Shown: positions 36,985 through 49,299 of the stretch, piece by piece
How positions within the stretch are numbered: position 1 is the stretch's first letter
Layout: each line of letters starts with the position of its first letter
Assembly: GCA_038087015.1 (NCBI GenBank)
Contig: JASBNA010000017.1
Coordinates: 372,001 to 436,000, forward strand
DNA: 64,000 bases
Direction of reading: 5' to 3'
From: Cerrena zonata
Taxonomy: Eukaryota > Basidiomycota > Agaricomycetes > Polyporales > Cerrenaceae
The notes under the pieces: generated by a model
Databases searched by the model: none
What the model was told of the DNA's origin: nothing
Seen by the model: the letters and a program-made list of their open reading frames with translations, nothing else
Translations under genes and position numbers: made by a program

Positions 36985-38091
36985 GACAGGCAAGTTGACG
37001 CGAAGAAGGGATGATACGTAAAGTGGCCAAGTAAGTTGGTAGGGAATTTGGGAATTGACTGGTGTGGGATAGTTGAATGTGGAGTGAAGACAAAGGTTGG
37101 ACAAAGGTCTGGCGAACTGAGGGCTATTTAATTGAATTGAATTGTCCACTTTGACAAAGCTGTGCATTATCAGCAAAGTTAAAAATGGGGGACCGCGTGG
37201 GCAGGTCAATTGACAAAATATTACGTACTAATAATCTCTGATTGTGTTTACAGTCTTTATACGATTTGATATGATCAATACCCCGGAAGCCTTTATTTGT
37301 AGGAAGGTATCGTAGGAGGAGGCTCGAGAAGTCGGCGTGATGTTCAGTACAGCATGTTCTTTCTGAAAGACGATACAACCGATGGCTTTGAAGGGTTATC
37401 ATGAGCTTTAGGAGCAACAGTGGCACTGAAACTTCCAGAATAGATCGAGGTCGAGAGACAAGTAGAAGGGATCAAGAAGTGGTGTACAAGTGCTACATGT
37501 TGACTTGACTGAGAGACTATCCAGATGAGGTTATACAGGAACATTCAGATTATCTGCTTGTAGAGTTATTGCCAGCGAACAATGGTGTATGGCGATTTTA
37601 TTGGTCAAAAGTCATCGAAGAACATCTTGCAAATAAGCGCCGATGAATATTCTCGACACCGTCGAAATATTGGAACTTGGTCTATGGTTCATTTAGATTA
37701 TATAACAACATGCGTTTTCTAAAGATACAACTCACTTTCATACAGCCCGAGATCCCAGAGAGCTAAGCTGTTGCCAAGCCGAAGACTTCCGGCTTCAAGC
37801 TGCTGCGGTAAGACACAGACTTCAAATAGATACTACGCCGCATGGGACAGTTCCAGGTCGAGGACATAAAACGCCTTCAGGCATCAAGTAGGCTTCAGTA
37901 GGCTTTAGCTTCAGGCCTTCAAGCTTCAAGCTGGGAGAAACAGAAACGGTAGGGATCAGAGACCGTCTGCACGTGGAAGTAGCTGTGATAGTGAGCGCTA
38001 CAGCAGCGCTCGCATAACTTCAAGTTGTACCCAAGTTGTACCTTGCTTGGCTCGCTGACCTCGACGACGAGCTCGTGGTGACTCAAGTCTA
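36985..38091. other. Divergent promoter region with GCTTCAA repeats
   Basis: 1.1 kb between the HMG gene start and the RhoGEF start. The part at 37785-37933 contains repeated CTTCAAGC/GGCTTCAG units related to the array near 33100. No coding sequence was identified. Confidence 0.5.
37874..37933. repeat. Imperfect AGGCTTCA/CAAGCTT repeat
   Basis: A short cluster of variants (CTTCAGGCATCAAG, GGCTTCAGTAGGCTTTAG, CTTCAGGCCTTCAAGC) lying 150-220 bases before the RhoGEF start. The units resemble those at 33093-33144, so this may be a dispersed microsatellite-like family or a promoter feature. Confidence 0.5.
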
Positions 38092-41000
38092 ATGACCATG
38101 TCTGCTGTCGCATCCCACCCAGGCCCTGCACCCCCGCCAGGAGACGAGGAGCTTGCTGCACTCTACAATCAAGTCCTCATCGGCTTCGCAGAGGAATCTC
38201 CCACTTCAGAACAGTCTTCCCAAAGGTTACCGTCGCCCGGGGACCGCGACTATGAAACAGCACGCAACCGCTTTCCAGATGAGGGTGGCGGTACACCTCA
38301 ATCACCAGCTCATCCCCCACCACGATCCCCAAATCCCATATGTATGTTACCGACGTTTCAAGCCCGGGTTTGATGCGCTAATTTGACTCTCATAGCATCC
38401 AGAGTTGGCCTTCCTTCATCACCTCGATCTTTACCAAATCCCACATCACCCACTGGGCGCACCAAACGACCCTTGCCTCAAGTTCCTCCCCCACCACCAC
38501 TACCTGGCTCAAGCAACATGAACTCCTTCCCTGAACCACGCCATTGGAATCCCTCCCCGGTTCCTCCACCTCCTGATCGGCCAAAGTATAAAAGCGGAGA
38601 CTCGTACGTCCTCACTTTCGTCGCTTCTCTCGTATATTGACATCGTTTGTATGCGTTCAGTGGGCGCAGGTTACCTCAGACACCCGTCGAAGCAGCAGCC
38701 AATGGTCACAATCGTTATGGACCTTCTTACAACAACGGTCTACCTAATGACCCTCGTCCAAACTCACGCCAGAGTCCAAGCATTCATCGACCAGATACGG
38801 CCTCTAGCTATGGAGGAACTGAAGCACCTTCTATTTCTATGCCAGTACCGGATGTCAATGGAGCTTCTTGGGCAGCACCATTAACTGAATACTACTACAA
38901 CGCGGCACCACCTTCGTCGAACAGGACACATACCCCAAGACTTCCCAATGGCTATGACGAGACTGGTTCTCGTTCACCAGATTCGCTTGAAGACATGTAC
39001 GCCAGTCCTGTCGGACCTTCATCAGATCTACTTCAACCTGTTCGAAGCTACACCCCGGCTTCTCAACACCCTTCGTATGCTGCTTCATCCATTTGTAAGT
39101 CGAACGTGTTTAGATGCGAATCATCACTGAGTCAAGTCTCTAGACTCGGCAGATATCGGCCGTTCGCACTCTGCAAGTTCCGGCGGGTCACCAGCCTATC
39201 CTGGAGCCTCTGTCCATCGGAATCCATCAGCGGCCACCACGCGTACCACGCACACGAACATCTCCTCTCTGTTCACTGAGAACGACACTTTGAATCAACG
39301 GGCAACGGCTTCTTACACGAGTCTTGATAGAGGAAACTCTATAGCCTCCGGTTCAGACAGTATAAGTTACACACAACAAGTCTACACACCGCCTCCACCA
39401 CAACAACCAGTGTTCCCGGTCGCGCAACCTGTCATCGAGGCAGAGTACTCTCAAGCCACTGCTGGTCCAAGTCGCGAACATTGGCGAGACAATGATATTA
39501 TTCGTACACTAGAAGATATCAAGCGGCCACTCGAAGCTCAAGAAGACTACGACGATGACTATTTCGACGAAGTCGATCCGAGCGAAGAAGGTGACGATCG
39601 CTTCTTCAATCCAGCGTTACTCAGCCACATCGCCGTCAGGCTGAAGGATAAAGTACCTCGCGGAACACACGTTAAGGGCGGTATCCCATATCCCCGGGCG
39701 TTCACTGGTAGAGATATCGTTTCGACCATTCAATCAGTAATCCAGCGCGAGCTCCTCATCACGCACGGTATCTCTACTAATGACCGCAGATATGCATTGC
39801 AAGTTGCACGCAGTCTGCAGTCACAATTATTCTTCTATGAAGTCGAGTGGGGAGGCCGTGTACTACAAGATGATGTTGGAGACGTTTACATGTTCTTGGA
39901 TGACTTGGAGGGAGCATCTGATGCTAGGGTCGAGCAAGAAGAACTTCCTACGGGTGTCATCACTGTGCTCACACGATGTTACTCTTCATCTTGTGATGAA
40001 GACTCGCCGTGTTACTCGTTCGCGTGTCCTCGTAGGGTAAGTTTACATCATGTAACGGCAAACGCTCCCCGATATTAACAATTTCATATAGCGAGGGAAC
40101 CAACCTCTTCCACCAGTACCCGTCGAAGAGAGCGAGGACAAAGAGGTGGTACGTTCCCGTGTTTCATTTTATTCTCTACGTAACATTTGTTGATTGTTGA
40201 TATTATATAGGATGGATGGGAAGCTTCAGTGCCTCCGGAGTTAGTTGAAACACTGCCCGTCAGTGAGATCAACCGTCAAAAGTAAATTTTATGAAGTTAC
40301 ATGAAGTGTACACAACTGACGGCTTTCTAGTATCATCTATAAGGTCATTGCTAAGGAAAGGCAATATCTCAAGGATCTAGATACTATAGAGTCGGTGAGT
40401 GACATTCGAAACTATACTAACAATTGCCTATGCTGATATCATCTATTTTGTAGCTATTTATTCGACCTTTGCGTGCCGCTCACCCGCCCATCATCAGACC
40501 AGGTGAAATTGACGAATTCATTGATGAAGTGTTCGGAAACGTTCTCGACCTTCGAGAATGCAACCGTCGATTGTTAGAAACGATGAATATCAGACAACGT
40601 GAACAGGGACCTGTCATTCGGGATATTGGCGATATCTTCTTGGATGCCGCAACCGAGTTCCGACTCCAATATCCTATATATATTGGACATTTGCCAAATG
40701 GAGAGAAACGTATGAAGGATGAGTTGGAGAAGAATGCAGATTTCAGACAGTTCTTGGAGGTAAGTGTGTGATATGACGATACACTTTCTCAACATTTAAC
40801 ACTGTTCAAGCAATGTGCTCGTCATCCCGACGCGCATCGTCTTGACCTCAAACATTTCCTGAATCGACCTTCAGAGCATCTTCAGAAATACCCTGTCACG
40901 CTCGAAGCCATTTGCAACGAAACCACTAACGGCAATCCCGATGCGGAGTTCCTCAAAGTTGCTATTGAGGCGATCAAAAAGTTGCAAACAATGGCTCAAT

Positions 41001-44000
41001 TGTCGACATTCCAAGGTAGTATGGGCAAAGGACCTGGAGGCAAACTCGAATGGCATAACCTTGTTGCTGAGGATGTGCGCAAGAACTTGCCCAAGAAGGA
41101 AGCTAAACGTCAGAAGTAGGTTAACCAAGCCCTTGACTTGGATCGTATTGACAATATCTCTCCCCTAGTATTATCTTCGAACTAATCAAGGGTGAAATGG
41201 ACTATGTCAAGGATCTTGAGAACATCGAAACGGTTGGCATCATTTCGGAACACCTCATAACTTGTACACTAACGTTTGCTTCAGATGTATGTGGCACCTT
41301 TGCGCGAAATGGATCCTCCAATCATTTCCCGAGATCGTCTGCCTCAGTTCATTACCGATGTCTTCCACAACTTCGCGGAACTGCATGCGCATCACCGTAA
41401 GATGCTGAACACGTTCCATGAGATTCAACGAGAAGAACACCCCGTTATCAAGAGTGTTACTGCTGCCGTGTATGATGCTGTTCTCAACTTCCGGGAAGCG
41501 TACATGGAGTATATCCCGAACTATCCCATTGCTGCATACCGTATTGACGAGGAGATGGCGAACAACCTTTCTTTTAAGGAGTTTGTCGACGTGAGTTCAT
41601 TTACAATTTTTTCTAGTCACTGTTGACAATAATCACCTCTACAGAAATGTACCCGTCACCCAGATGCGCACAGGTTGGATATGAAGAACTTCATCAATCG
41701 ACCGATCCCTCGTCTGCTTCGTTACGAGCTCCTACTGAAGAGCATATTGGATGAAACGCCCGAGGGTCATGAGGATAGGGATGCTATCCCACTGGTACTC
41801 GAGGCAATCAAGGCTCTCGGTAAAGACACTGAACCAGGTGTAGTATCTGCGAAACAGAAGGTCGAAGTCTGGCGTTATAACTCAAACCTGGTGTTCAAGT
41901 CTGGCGAAGTGATCGTGAGTGAAAATATATTTTCAGGGTGTTAATGATGCTGACCATGGTTAAGGATATGGACCTTCTCAATGAGAGCCGTTCATTGATT
42001 CACGCAGGCAAGCTCCTACGCCAGCCCGATACAGGTTTCGAATTCGGCGGTTGGACTGAACTTTTCGTGCTTCTTTTCGATAACTATCGTGAGTTCAATA
42101 TGTTTGATCCTCCTCGAATTCTGTTCTCATAGCTTGATTCAGTGGTCATGACCAAACCAAAGGAGAGGGACGGTATCACGAAGTACCACATATATCGCAG
42201 GGTATGCCAAAATGTTATCGCTAGCTTATTTGTTCTCATATTATCATCTCAGCCTATTCCTCTCGATCTACTAACGTTAGCCAACTTCACGGATCCACCC
42301 ACTCAACGTGGTACAAGTATTCTCAGGACAAGACTGCGAGGCGAAAAGCATGACCCTTCAACTCCGAACAATGGACCATCAAACAGTCCAGACACGGCTA
42401 CTGATGCTCGTGCTGTCTATCCATGCACCATTCATCATAATGGTCGACTCGGTGGTCTATACACTGTCTTCGCTGAGACCCTACAAGCTCGTAATGAGTG
42501 GAAACAGAAGCTGGACGAGGCTATCGGTCTTCGTAAGGTTGTCCAAGAATCCAATAAGGTATTCGAAGTCGAGACTCTTAGTGCCGACACTTTCTTGGCC
42601 CCGTCCCCCATGTCGAACGCTGGTGGACAGGCTTGGACACACGAAGGTGCCTTCACCGGCAAGGTCACATGTTCAGTTCCATTTACGACTGCGGACGGGC
42701 GTGCATTGGTGGCTATTGGATGCGCCGAGGGTGTATGGATAGGTTTCAGGCATGATTCGAAGTGTAAGTTGTCCATTGGATGATGAGGAATAACTGCTCA
42801 TGGAAACTCTAGCTATGAGACGTGTGCTTCATCTCAAGATGGTCAAGCAATGTGCCATGTTGGAGGAATTTGGTATTTTCCTCGTTCTTGCAGACAAGGT
42901 TCGTTCGAGTACTCATAACTTTCCCAGTACCTTCACTGATAGACCTTCTAGTCACTCTTCGCATATCATATCGAAGCATTGGTACCCTCATCACCTCAAA
43001 GTGCTCATACCTCACAGACACCACAGAAGTTGAGTGGTGGTAAAGAGGTTCTGTTCTTCAGCGTCGGTAATCTCAACAACCGTACCCTTGTCATCTACAT
43101 GAAGAAGAAAGGTGTACGTATGAAGTGTTACTAGGATGGGTTTATAATTAACACATTCCCCTATAGTTGGACAGTGTCTTCCGGGTACTTGAGCCCGTCC
43201 TTGGCAAGATCAATGAACGTGTGGAAGCTCCGCGGACATTCGGTTCACGTTTAGGTCTACGATCACAACGTTCGGATTGGTTCAGAGTATACAGGGTACG
43301 TTGATATCTACTGCTGGGCGATAAACGCAGACTAATTATAATTCCTGATAGGACTTCTTCCTTCCTTCTGAGTCCTTCGACCTGATCTTCCTCAAAGCCA
43401 AGATTGTCATTTTGTGTGCTAAAGGCTTTGAGATTATGGATCTCGTAGAGTACGTTAACCATCATCCTCATTCTGTCAGTGTATTAATCCATTGGCCACA
43501 GTTTCAAGAGTGTGACCATCCCTCAACGCGAAGATCCTCGACTAGAGAAGTTAGCCAAGAGATGTGAATCATGTAAACCTCGAGGCATGTTCCGATCAAG
43601 CAAGGACGAATTCCTTCTCTGTTATGATGGTAATGTTCCTCTATGCGATCCTTATCTTCGATTCTAACCTAAACTTGCAGAGTTCGGCCTCTACGTTGAT
43701 CGTCACGGTGACCCTAGCCGGTCAATACAAACGATCGAGTGGGAGGGTACCGCGGAGCATGTCGCTTGGCATCCGCCATATATCCTCCTGTTCGACTCTC
43801 GCTTTATTGAAGTTCGACACATCGAGACCGGCCGATTGGCGCAAATCATCTCTGGCAATGATATGCGTTGCATATGGGATGGACGCGGAACAACCTCCCT
43901 CCCACCGGCGAGTCCTGGTCCAGATGGCTGGAACGAAACAATATCTCAAGAGCCTCGCGTGCACGGCGTCATGAATGCCAACGAAACAACAAACCAAGCC

Positions 44001-44171
44001 CTTGCAGTTCGTGCCCCAGCGCGACCTGTCGTGCAGCATGTTTTCGAACTTATTCCCACTATTCCTCTTTACTTGCCTGGATCATTATCTTCCCCTTCGC
44101 ATTCTACATACTTTAATCAGTCAAATTCACCACCCCACTCGCCTACGCTCAATCCTTTGGGATGGAGATGA
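38092..44171 (+). CDS. ROM2: Rho1 guanine-nucleotide exchange factor, Rom2-like, with tandem DH domains
   Basis: Activates Rho1 in the cell-wall-integrity pathway at the plasma membrane. ATG 38092, with another Met codon two codons on. The first 1.5 kb encodes a Pro/Ser-rich disordered region (PLPQVPPPPPLPG). Domains in order: DEP (about 39600-39930; FFNPALLSHIAVRLKDKVPR ... YPRAFTGRDIV); a first DH-like domain (about 40335-40990; NIIYKVIAKERQYLKDLDTI ... FLNRPSEHLQKYP); a second canonical DH (about 41170-41830; NIIFELIKGEMDYVKDLENI ... INRPIPRLLRYELLLK); PH (about 41985-42520; HAGKLLRQPDTGF, FVLLFDNYLVMTKPKE); and CNH/citron (about 42640-43930; FLVLADKSLFAYHIEAL, YDEFGLYVDRHG). The end is Ser/Pro-rich. 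About 18 short introns. It is much larger than its neighbours but intact. The first DH lacks the usual LLL core and Arg of the catalytic helix, so it may be regulatory. Confidence 0.9.
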
Positions 44172-44448
44172 TCTCTTACGTGCTATTTACTTTGGATTGT
44201 ATCAGTATAATGTTAGTAGTTATCTGTGTTTTCTAGCAATCATGGTCATTCCTTTCTTCATACATGCTCTACATATCTACATTCTGGAAGTGAGACACAT
44301 TGAGTTTATATCATCACATTGCTTTTGTTGGTCCGCAATGACGGTAGTAAGTGATCGATCTTGATCGAAGAAAACACTTTCAATCTAGATATGCTAAGCC
44401 GTCCGTTCGTTCGTCCTCTTCCACCATCTCAGCCTTAAGTGACCTATT

Positions 44449-46088
44449 ATGATGTCCGAATTGCCCGAAGCAGGTCCCAGTAAACCAAGGAATCCCCCCA
44501 GAACGACCTCCAGGATTCAGGATATCACAGAGGAAAAACCTGCCTTCGGATCCAGGTAAGGTTGCCTCCGCATGCTTCATGTCATTGGCGAGATCTTATG
44601 TGGTTCTAGATTCCTCACAAATGATCAGGACGTGTGGAGTCACAATGCTTGGGACCATGTCCCCCCTCCGGATGACCAAGATGAAGCCATTGCTAATGCA
44701 CTCGCTAAGCAACATCTAGCTCCCGTTCCTGAGGAAGACAAAGAGAAGTACAATGCAAAGCCTGCACGTCATTGGTACGTACTCTGCTTCCTCTATTCCG
44801 TAGTTTTATCATTGAGTCTGTATAGGGATAATTTTTATAAAATGAATGCTGGAAATTTCTTCCGGAATCGTAAATGGTACTTCAATCCTAATCTCAGGAA
44901 TTGAATCATGCACCTAAAGAGCTTGATTAGGCTACACCATGAGTTCCCTGAATTACTCCTGTGTGCGGCTCCTGATGTACGTCGTCAAAGACTATTCAAG
45001 GCTCAAACTCATATCCTACAGGCAGGGCCAAAAGTTATTGCTGAGCTGGGTTGTGGTATGTGTCACAATGTTTTCTAGATATCGTTCATAACCCACACCA
45101 AACATAGGCGCAGGAAATGCAGTATTCCCTCTACTAGCCGCGAACCAGAACCCACAACTGAGCCTCTATGCATACGATTATGCTTCTCACGCTGTTAAAG
45201 TTGTCCAAGTACGTTTCCAAAGACACCTCCCTTATTGCATATGCACAACCCTACCCGTAATGTAGAATGATCCACTTTATTTGGAGCCACCGATGGGTAC
45301 AATCAAGTCAGCTGTCTGGGATCTGACTTCTGATTCTCTACCTCCACATCTCGAACCCGGGACTGTGGACATTATCACTCTTGTCTTCGTCTTGAGCGCA
45401 CTCCACCCACAAGAGTGGTCCAAAGCTCTTAGGAATATCCATCAGGTTCGTGACGACCGTTAATATACGATTCCGTTTCGCTGACTAGCCATTTAGCTAT
45501 TAAAACCCGGAGGATTAGTCCTGTTTCGTGATTATGGCCGCTACGACCTCACACAATTGAGGTTCAAAGGCGGTCGGTTGCTAGACGAGAACTTCTACAT
45601 TCGAGGTGACAAAACTAGGGTGTACTTTTTCGAACTTGGCAAGTATACCACTTTGTGTTGACAAGATGAGAAACTGCTAATTGAATACCTATGATGCAGA
45701 CGAGCTTTCTTTACTATTTACCGGCAAGTCTGCGCCAATAGCAGTCAAGAATGCACCCTCGGAGGTAAAGGTGGAAGTAGAGGGCGAGGATGGTGAAGCA
45801 CCTCAAACGCCACCTCATACTGAACCTGCTACCCGCGCTCAATCACCTGGTACCCCTGCAGATGACCCGTCAATGCCTCCTGGCACCGAGGAGCCGAGCA
45901 TTACACAATCCTCTGTACACCCGATCCTTCAAGACATGCTGAACAATGGACCCGACCCCTCATACCCATTGTTCAGTATAGAACAGCTAGGCGTAGATCG
46001 ACGGTTGATCGTGAATAGGAAACGGCTCTTGAAAATGTATCGAGTATGGATGCAAGGAAAGTTCCGAAAGGTAGAACTCGGTCACTAA
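44449..46088 (+). CDS. TRM140: tRNA(Thr/Ser) N3-cytidine methyltransferase
   Basis: METTL2/Trm140-type SAM-dependent enzyme making 3-methylcytidine at tRNA position 32. ATG 44449 opens a short Pro-rich exon, spliced to [24 protein letters not shown] and [27 protein letters not shown], the family signature upstream of the SAM fold. [17 protein letters not shown] is motif I (about 45030-45140, split by an intron). [15 protein letters not shown] and [20 protein letters not shown] follow, then [23 protein letters not shown]. The intron in that last stretch (45639-45699) uses a GC donor (GCAAGT). An acidic insertion with [11 protein letters not shown] lies before the final [17 protein letters not shown], matching the METTL2 C-terminus. 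No actin-binding repeat precedes the enzyme. Confidence 0.9.
45639..45699 (+). other. GC-AG intron in TRM140
   Basis: A 61-nt intron begins GCAAGT and ends ATGCAG. Splicing it joins FFEL to DELSLLF in the conserved family sequence. No GT donor nearby restores the frame. Confidence 0.75.
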
Positions 46089-46195
46089 AAGTGCGTTCGC
46101 TTTCATCACTCCTAAATGCAATAACTGACGTCTGTCATAGATGGACATATAAATTTACTTTTATGAGTTATATATATTTCGAATACACGCACCGA

Positions 46196-49100
46196 TTACA
46201 TGAAGTCCACGGCTCTTGCACGCCCTTGACTGGGAACAACAGGCCTTCCATCGCTCCTCTCAGAAATTACTTCGGGTACAGATGTGACATTATCCCTTGC
46301 TTCCAACTTCTGCACGATCTCCGGAGGTGGAGCCTCTTCCCACATAGCGTCATCATCTTCAGCTTTGTCCTTCTCTTTCCGTTTCTTCTTCTTCCTGTCT
46401 TCATCCTTCTCTTCCTTACGCTTCTTGCGTTTCGGTGCGGATATGTTCAGTTGCAGCCCACCTTCCTCATCGTCGAAAGAAACCAATGCGGTTTTTGATT
46501 TCTTCTTTTCCTTCTTCTCCTTCGCCGAGGCCTTGTCTTTGCGCGATTCTCGGTCTCCACGAGGTACGAAGGTGGGCTTGAACGTCGAAATATCCACCTT
46601 TTCTGGAAGATTGACTTGCTTCGGCGACTCCTTTGGAAGTGCTGATGTCGAAGCTACCACAGGCTTTACGTCTGGAGTCTCAGACACTTCGTTCGCGTCT
46701 CCTGGCATTAACGACGAAAAGTACGGAATCTCATCTTTGTCGGTAGATTTCTTCACGTCTTCATCGTCGCTATCCTCGTCGTCACTTGCAAAGATAGCCT
46801 TGAAAACATCCATAGACGGTCGAGTATACGTCAAAGTGTCCCTTCCTTGAGTCTCATCCTCACCCAAACCAACATTGGCAGGGTTTCTTCGACCCGAGGA
46901 TGAGGATTCCCCAAGACCTTCAGGTTTATTTTCCAAGCCATCCGTGATAGCTTTGAGCGGGGCAAGAGTTGCGTCTGACTTCGACGACGAAGCCTGCGTT
47001 GGATCGGGGGAAGACAAATCAAGAGGATCTGTAGCTACCTCCAATTCAGGTTCCTTCACTCCGAATCGCTTGCACAGAAGCTTTGCGGGCTGCCAAGATT
47101 TGACTTCCCTCGTTAGAGGTCCGTACATACCCAACCGTATAGCACCTCTCCTAGGGTCATCATTTTCCTTCTGGTTCTCCCCTTTATCCTCTTCTTCGCC
47201 ATCGTCCAAATTTGAAAGATCAGGTGTGTGTAGCCCTTCAATGATTTTCGGACCTAATTCAACAACCTTTGAACTCGTAAACCTTCCCGCCATGGCACCA
47301 GACAGAGGCTTGAATACGGTGGCGCTTTTAGCATAATCTGAGAGTTCCTTGTTGAATTCCTCAGTCGATTGATTTGGCATGGGACCAATGCCTAGCCCAC
47401 TCGAGGAGCTGGAATCTGAAGCTTGAGATGCATAATTCAGGAATGCGCAATAACGAGAGTGTTTGAGAGGGTCTGCAATGAATGGTTGGAAACCAGTTAA
47501 TGCGGCTTTGGCGACTGAGGGGTGGATGGTCGGAATATGGACTTGACCAGGAAGGTACGTTGGTTGAGGTGGCAAGGGTTCTGCAGCAGGTTGTTTAGTA
47601 TCGGAAGTTGCCTCAGAAAGATTTCCCCGGATACTTTGTAACCTTTCCTTGTCTTTCTGAGAAAGGTAGTCGAATACTGAACGCTTCTTGGTAGGGAGAG
47701 GAGTCTCTCCGAGTATCGAACCGCGCTATGTGAAACTGTGTCAATATTTAAATCAATCAAAAAGGGTCCATGAATCATACCTGGTCCGCAGATAATTGGC
47801 TCTCTTTCCACTCAGCTCGTGACTGAGGTTGTGTAGGAACGTGCATTTCCTTGGAAATGGTGATATTCTCCTTGCTCTTATCTGCATCCCAGACTCGGCG
47901 CGGGTTTGGTTTCCAACCTTTGGGGATCTCAGGGAATGGATACCTATGACAGCAAATGTCAATGTGTTTGCAACATACTACAGAAAAACGGAACCTACAA
48001 ATCATTTTGCAGTACGACAGGCTCTGGATAGAGAGTAAACCCTTTCAGGACCGTTGTTCCGTCAAAAAGGGTTTGCGTGATATTTGAGGGAGCACTCTTT
48101 TGGGCAAAATATTAGCGACACCATCTCGTAACATAAAGAGGTCATCTTACTCACTTCAATCGCTCTAGATCTGTTTCCGCGTCTCGAGGAGCCCATGGCA
48201 ATTCGTTCTTCATCGTCAATCGCATCGAAAGCTACCCGACTATGATCTCTCGGACCCATGCTACTGTCATAGACATCCAGATCATCTTCGTCCGCATCAT
48301 TGAGTGCGCCAAGACCAAATCCAGAAGAAAGCTTTGGCCCCAGCGGTCCCTTCTTTCCACCGACTCCTAGACTTTCGTTCAGACTGATTCCAGGTCTGTA
48401 GCCTAGCCCATGAGCATTCTCTTTTCTAGGAGCAAGCAACACGGGGGTGTCTCTCCGAGGATACATGTGCTTCTTGGCCTCTTCGTCAACCTCGTCTTCG
48501 TTAAGGGAAGCTGAAATCCCAAACGTACGATCCTGCGCTCTGCGTTGTTCGTAAGTGACACGAGGCCCAATTCCATGACCTGTTCTCCAACCCATCTTCA
48601 TGAGTATTCGTGCACCTGCGGACTCGGTCGGAGGAGGGGCAAGAGCAGAGGCTAATGCTGATGTGATCGAGCTATTTGTTCGTGAAATGGATATCTAGTT
48701 AAGCAAACTCAGAATAACATAAATATGACAAGACGTACTCATTCTCTGGTTCTGATTCGATACCTTGCCGTTTCCGAAGCTCTGCCTCAGTACTTGCAAA
48801 GTCCATTTCCTCATTCTCGTCAACAAGCCGTCTACTCTCGCGAAGTTCTGCTAGATCCTCTTCATCCATAAAATCCTCTGCGCGCGCAGCCTGCTGTTTG
48901 GCACGATCCGACCGCGAGGAGACGAACGTCGATGGTGTCCATCCTGTGCTTTTGTTAGAGCCAACATCCATTGACCTATCAGTGATATAGAAACGCACCT
49001 TCCTTGGAACCAACACTATTGAAGTAACCAGCAGAGAAACCTCCCGTGAAAGCACCATGCAGCCTTCGTCTACCTTTCTCATCTCGAACTTCTTGCTTCC

Positions 49101-49299
49101 ATAGAGGAACAAATTCATTTTGATCTTTGGTCTTCTCGAGTGGAGGAAGAGGAGTACCAATCTATACCGAAAACAAGATTAGCCACAGATGACTTACAGT
49201 AGTAATTGTGTAGCATACAAGACAGAAGTTCTCGGTAGCCTTCGTGCTTTGCGTGTCCACTCCGAGGTCGTTAAGTTTGCGCTTTAGTCTGCTAGTCAT
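46196..49299 (-). CDS. GPATCH1: G-patch domain protein GPATCH1
   Basis: Spliceosome-associated G-patch protein (DUF1604 family). ATG 49299 ([11 protein letters not shown]) leads into [15 protein letters not shown] and [11 protein letters not shown], the conserved N-terminal block, then [19 protein letters not shown]...[14 protein letters not shown]. The G-patch lies about 48520-48610: [20 protein letters not shown]. Further family blocks are [50 protein letters not shown] and [14 protein letters not shown] [11 protein letters not shown]. The C-terminus is Lys/Glu-rich with repeated KKKRKEK and ends in a short conserved-looking RARAVDFM. About seven exons; the last is over 1.3 kb. It converges on TRM140 with about 107 bp between stops. 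The start suits the family and no damage was seen. Confidence 0.88.

Noticed and set aside
46284..46850. A long plus-strand Ser/Phe-rich open frame.
   Set aside because: It is the antisense shadow of the Lys/Glu-rich GPATCH1 exon.
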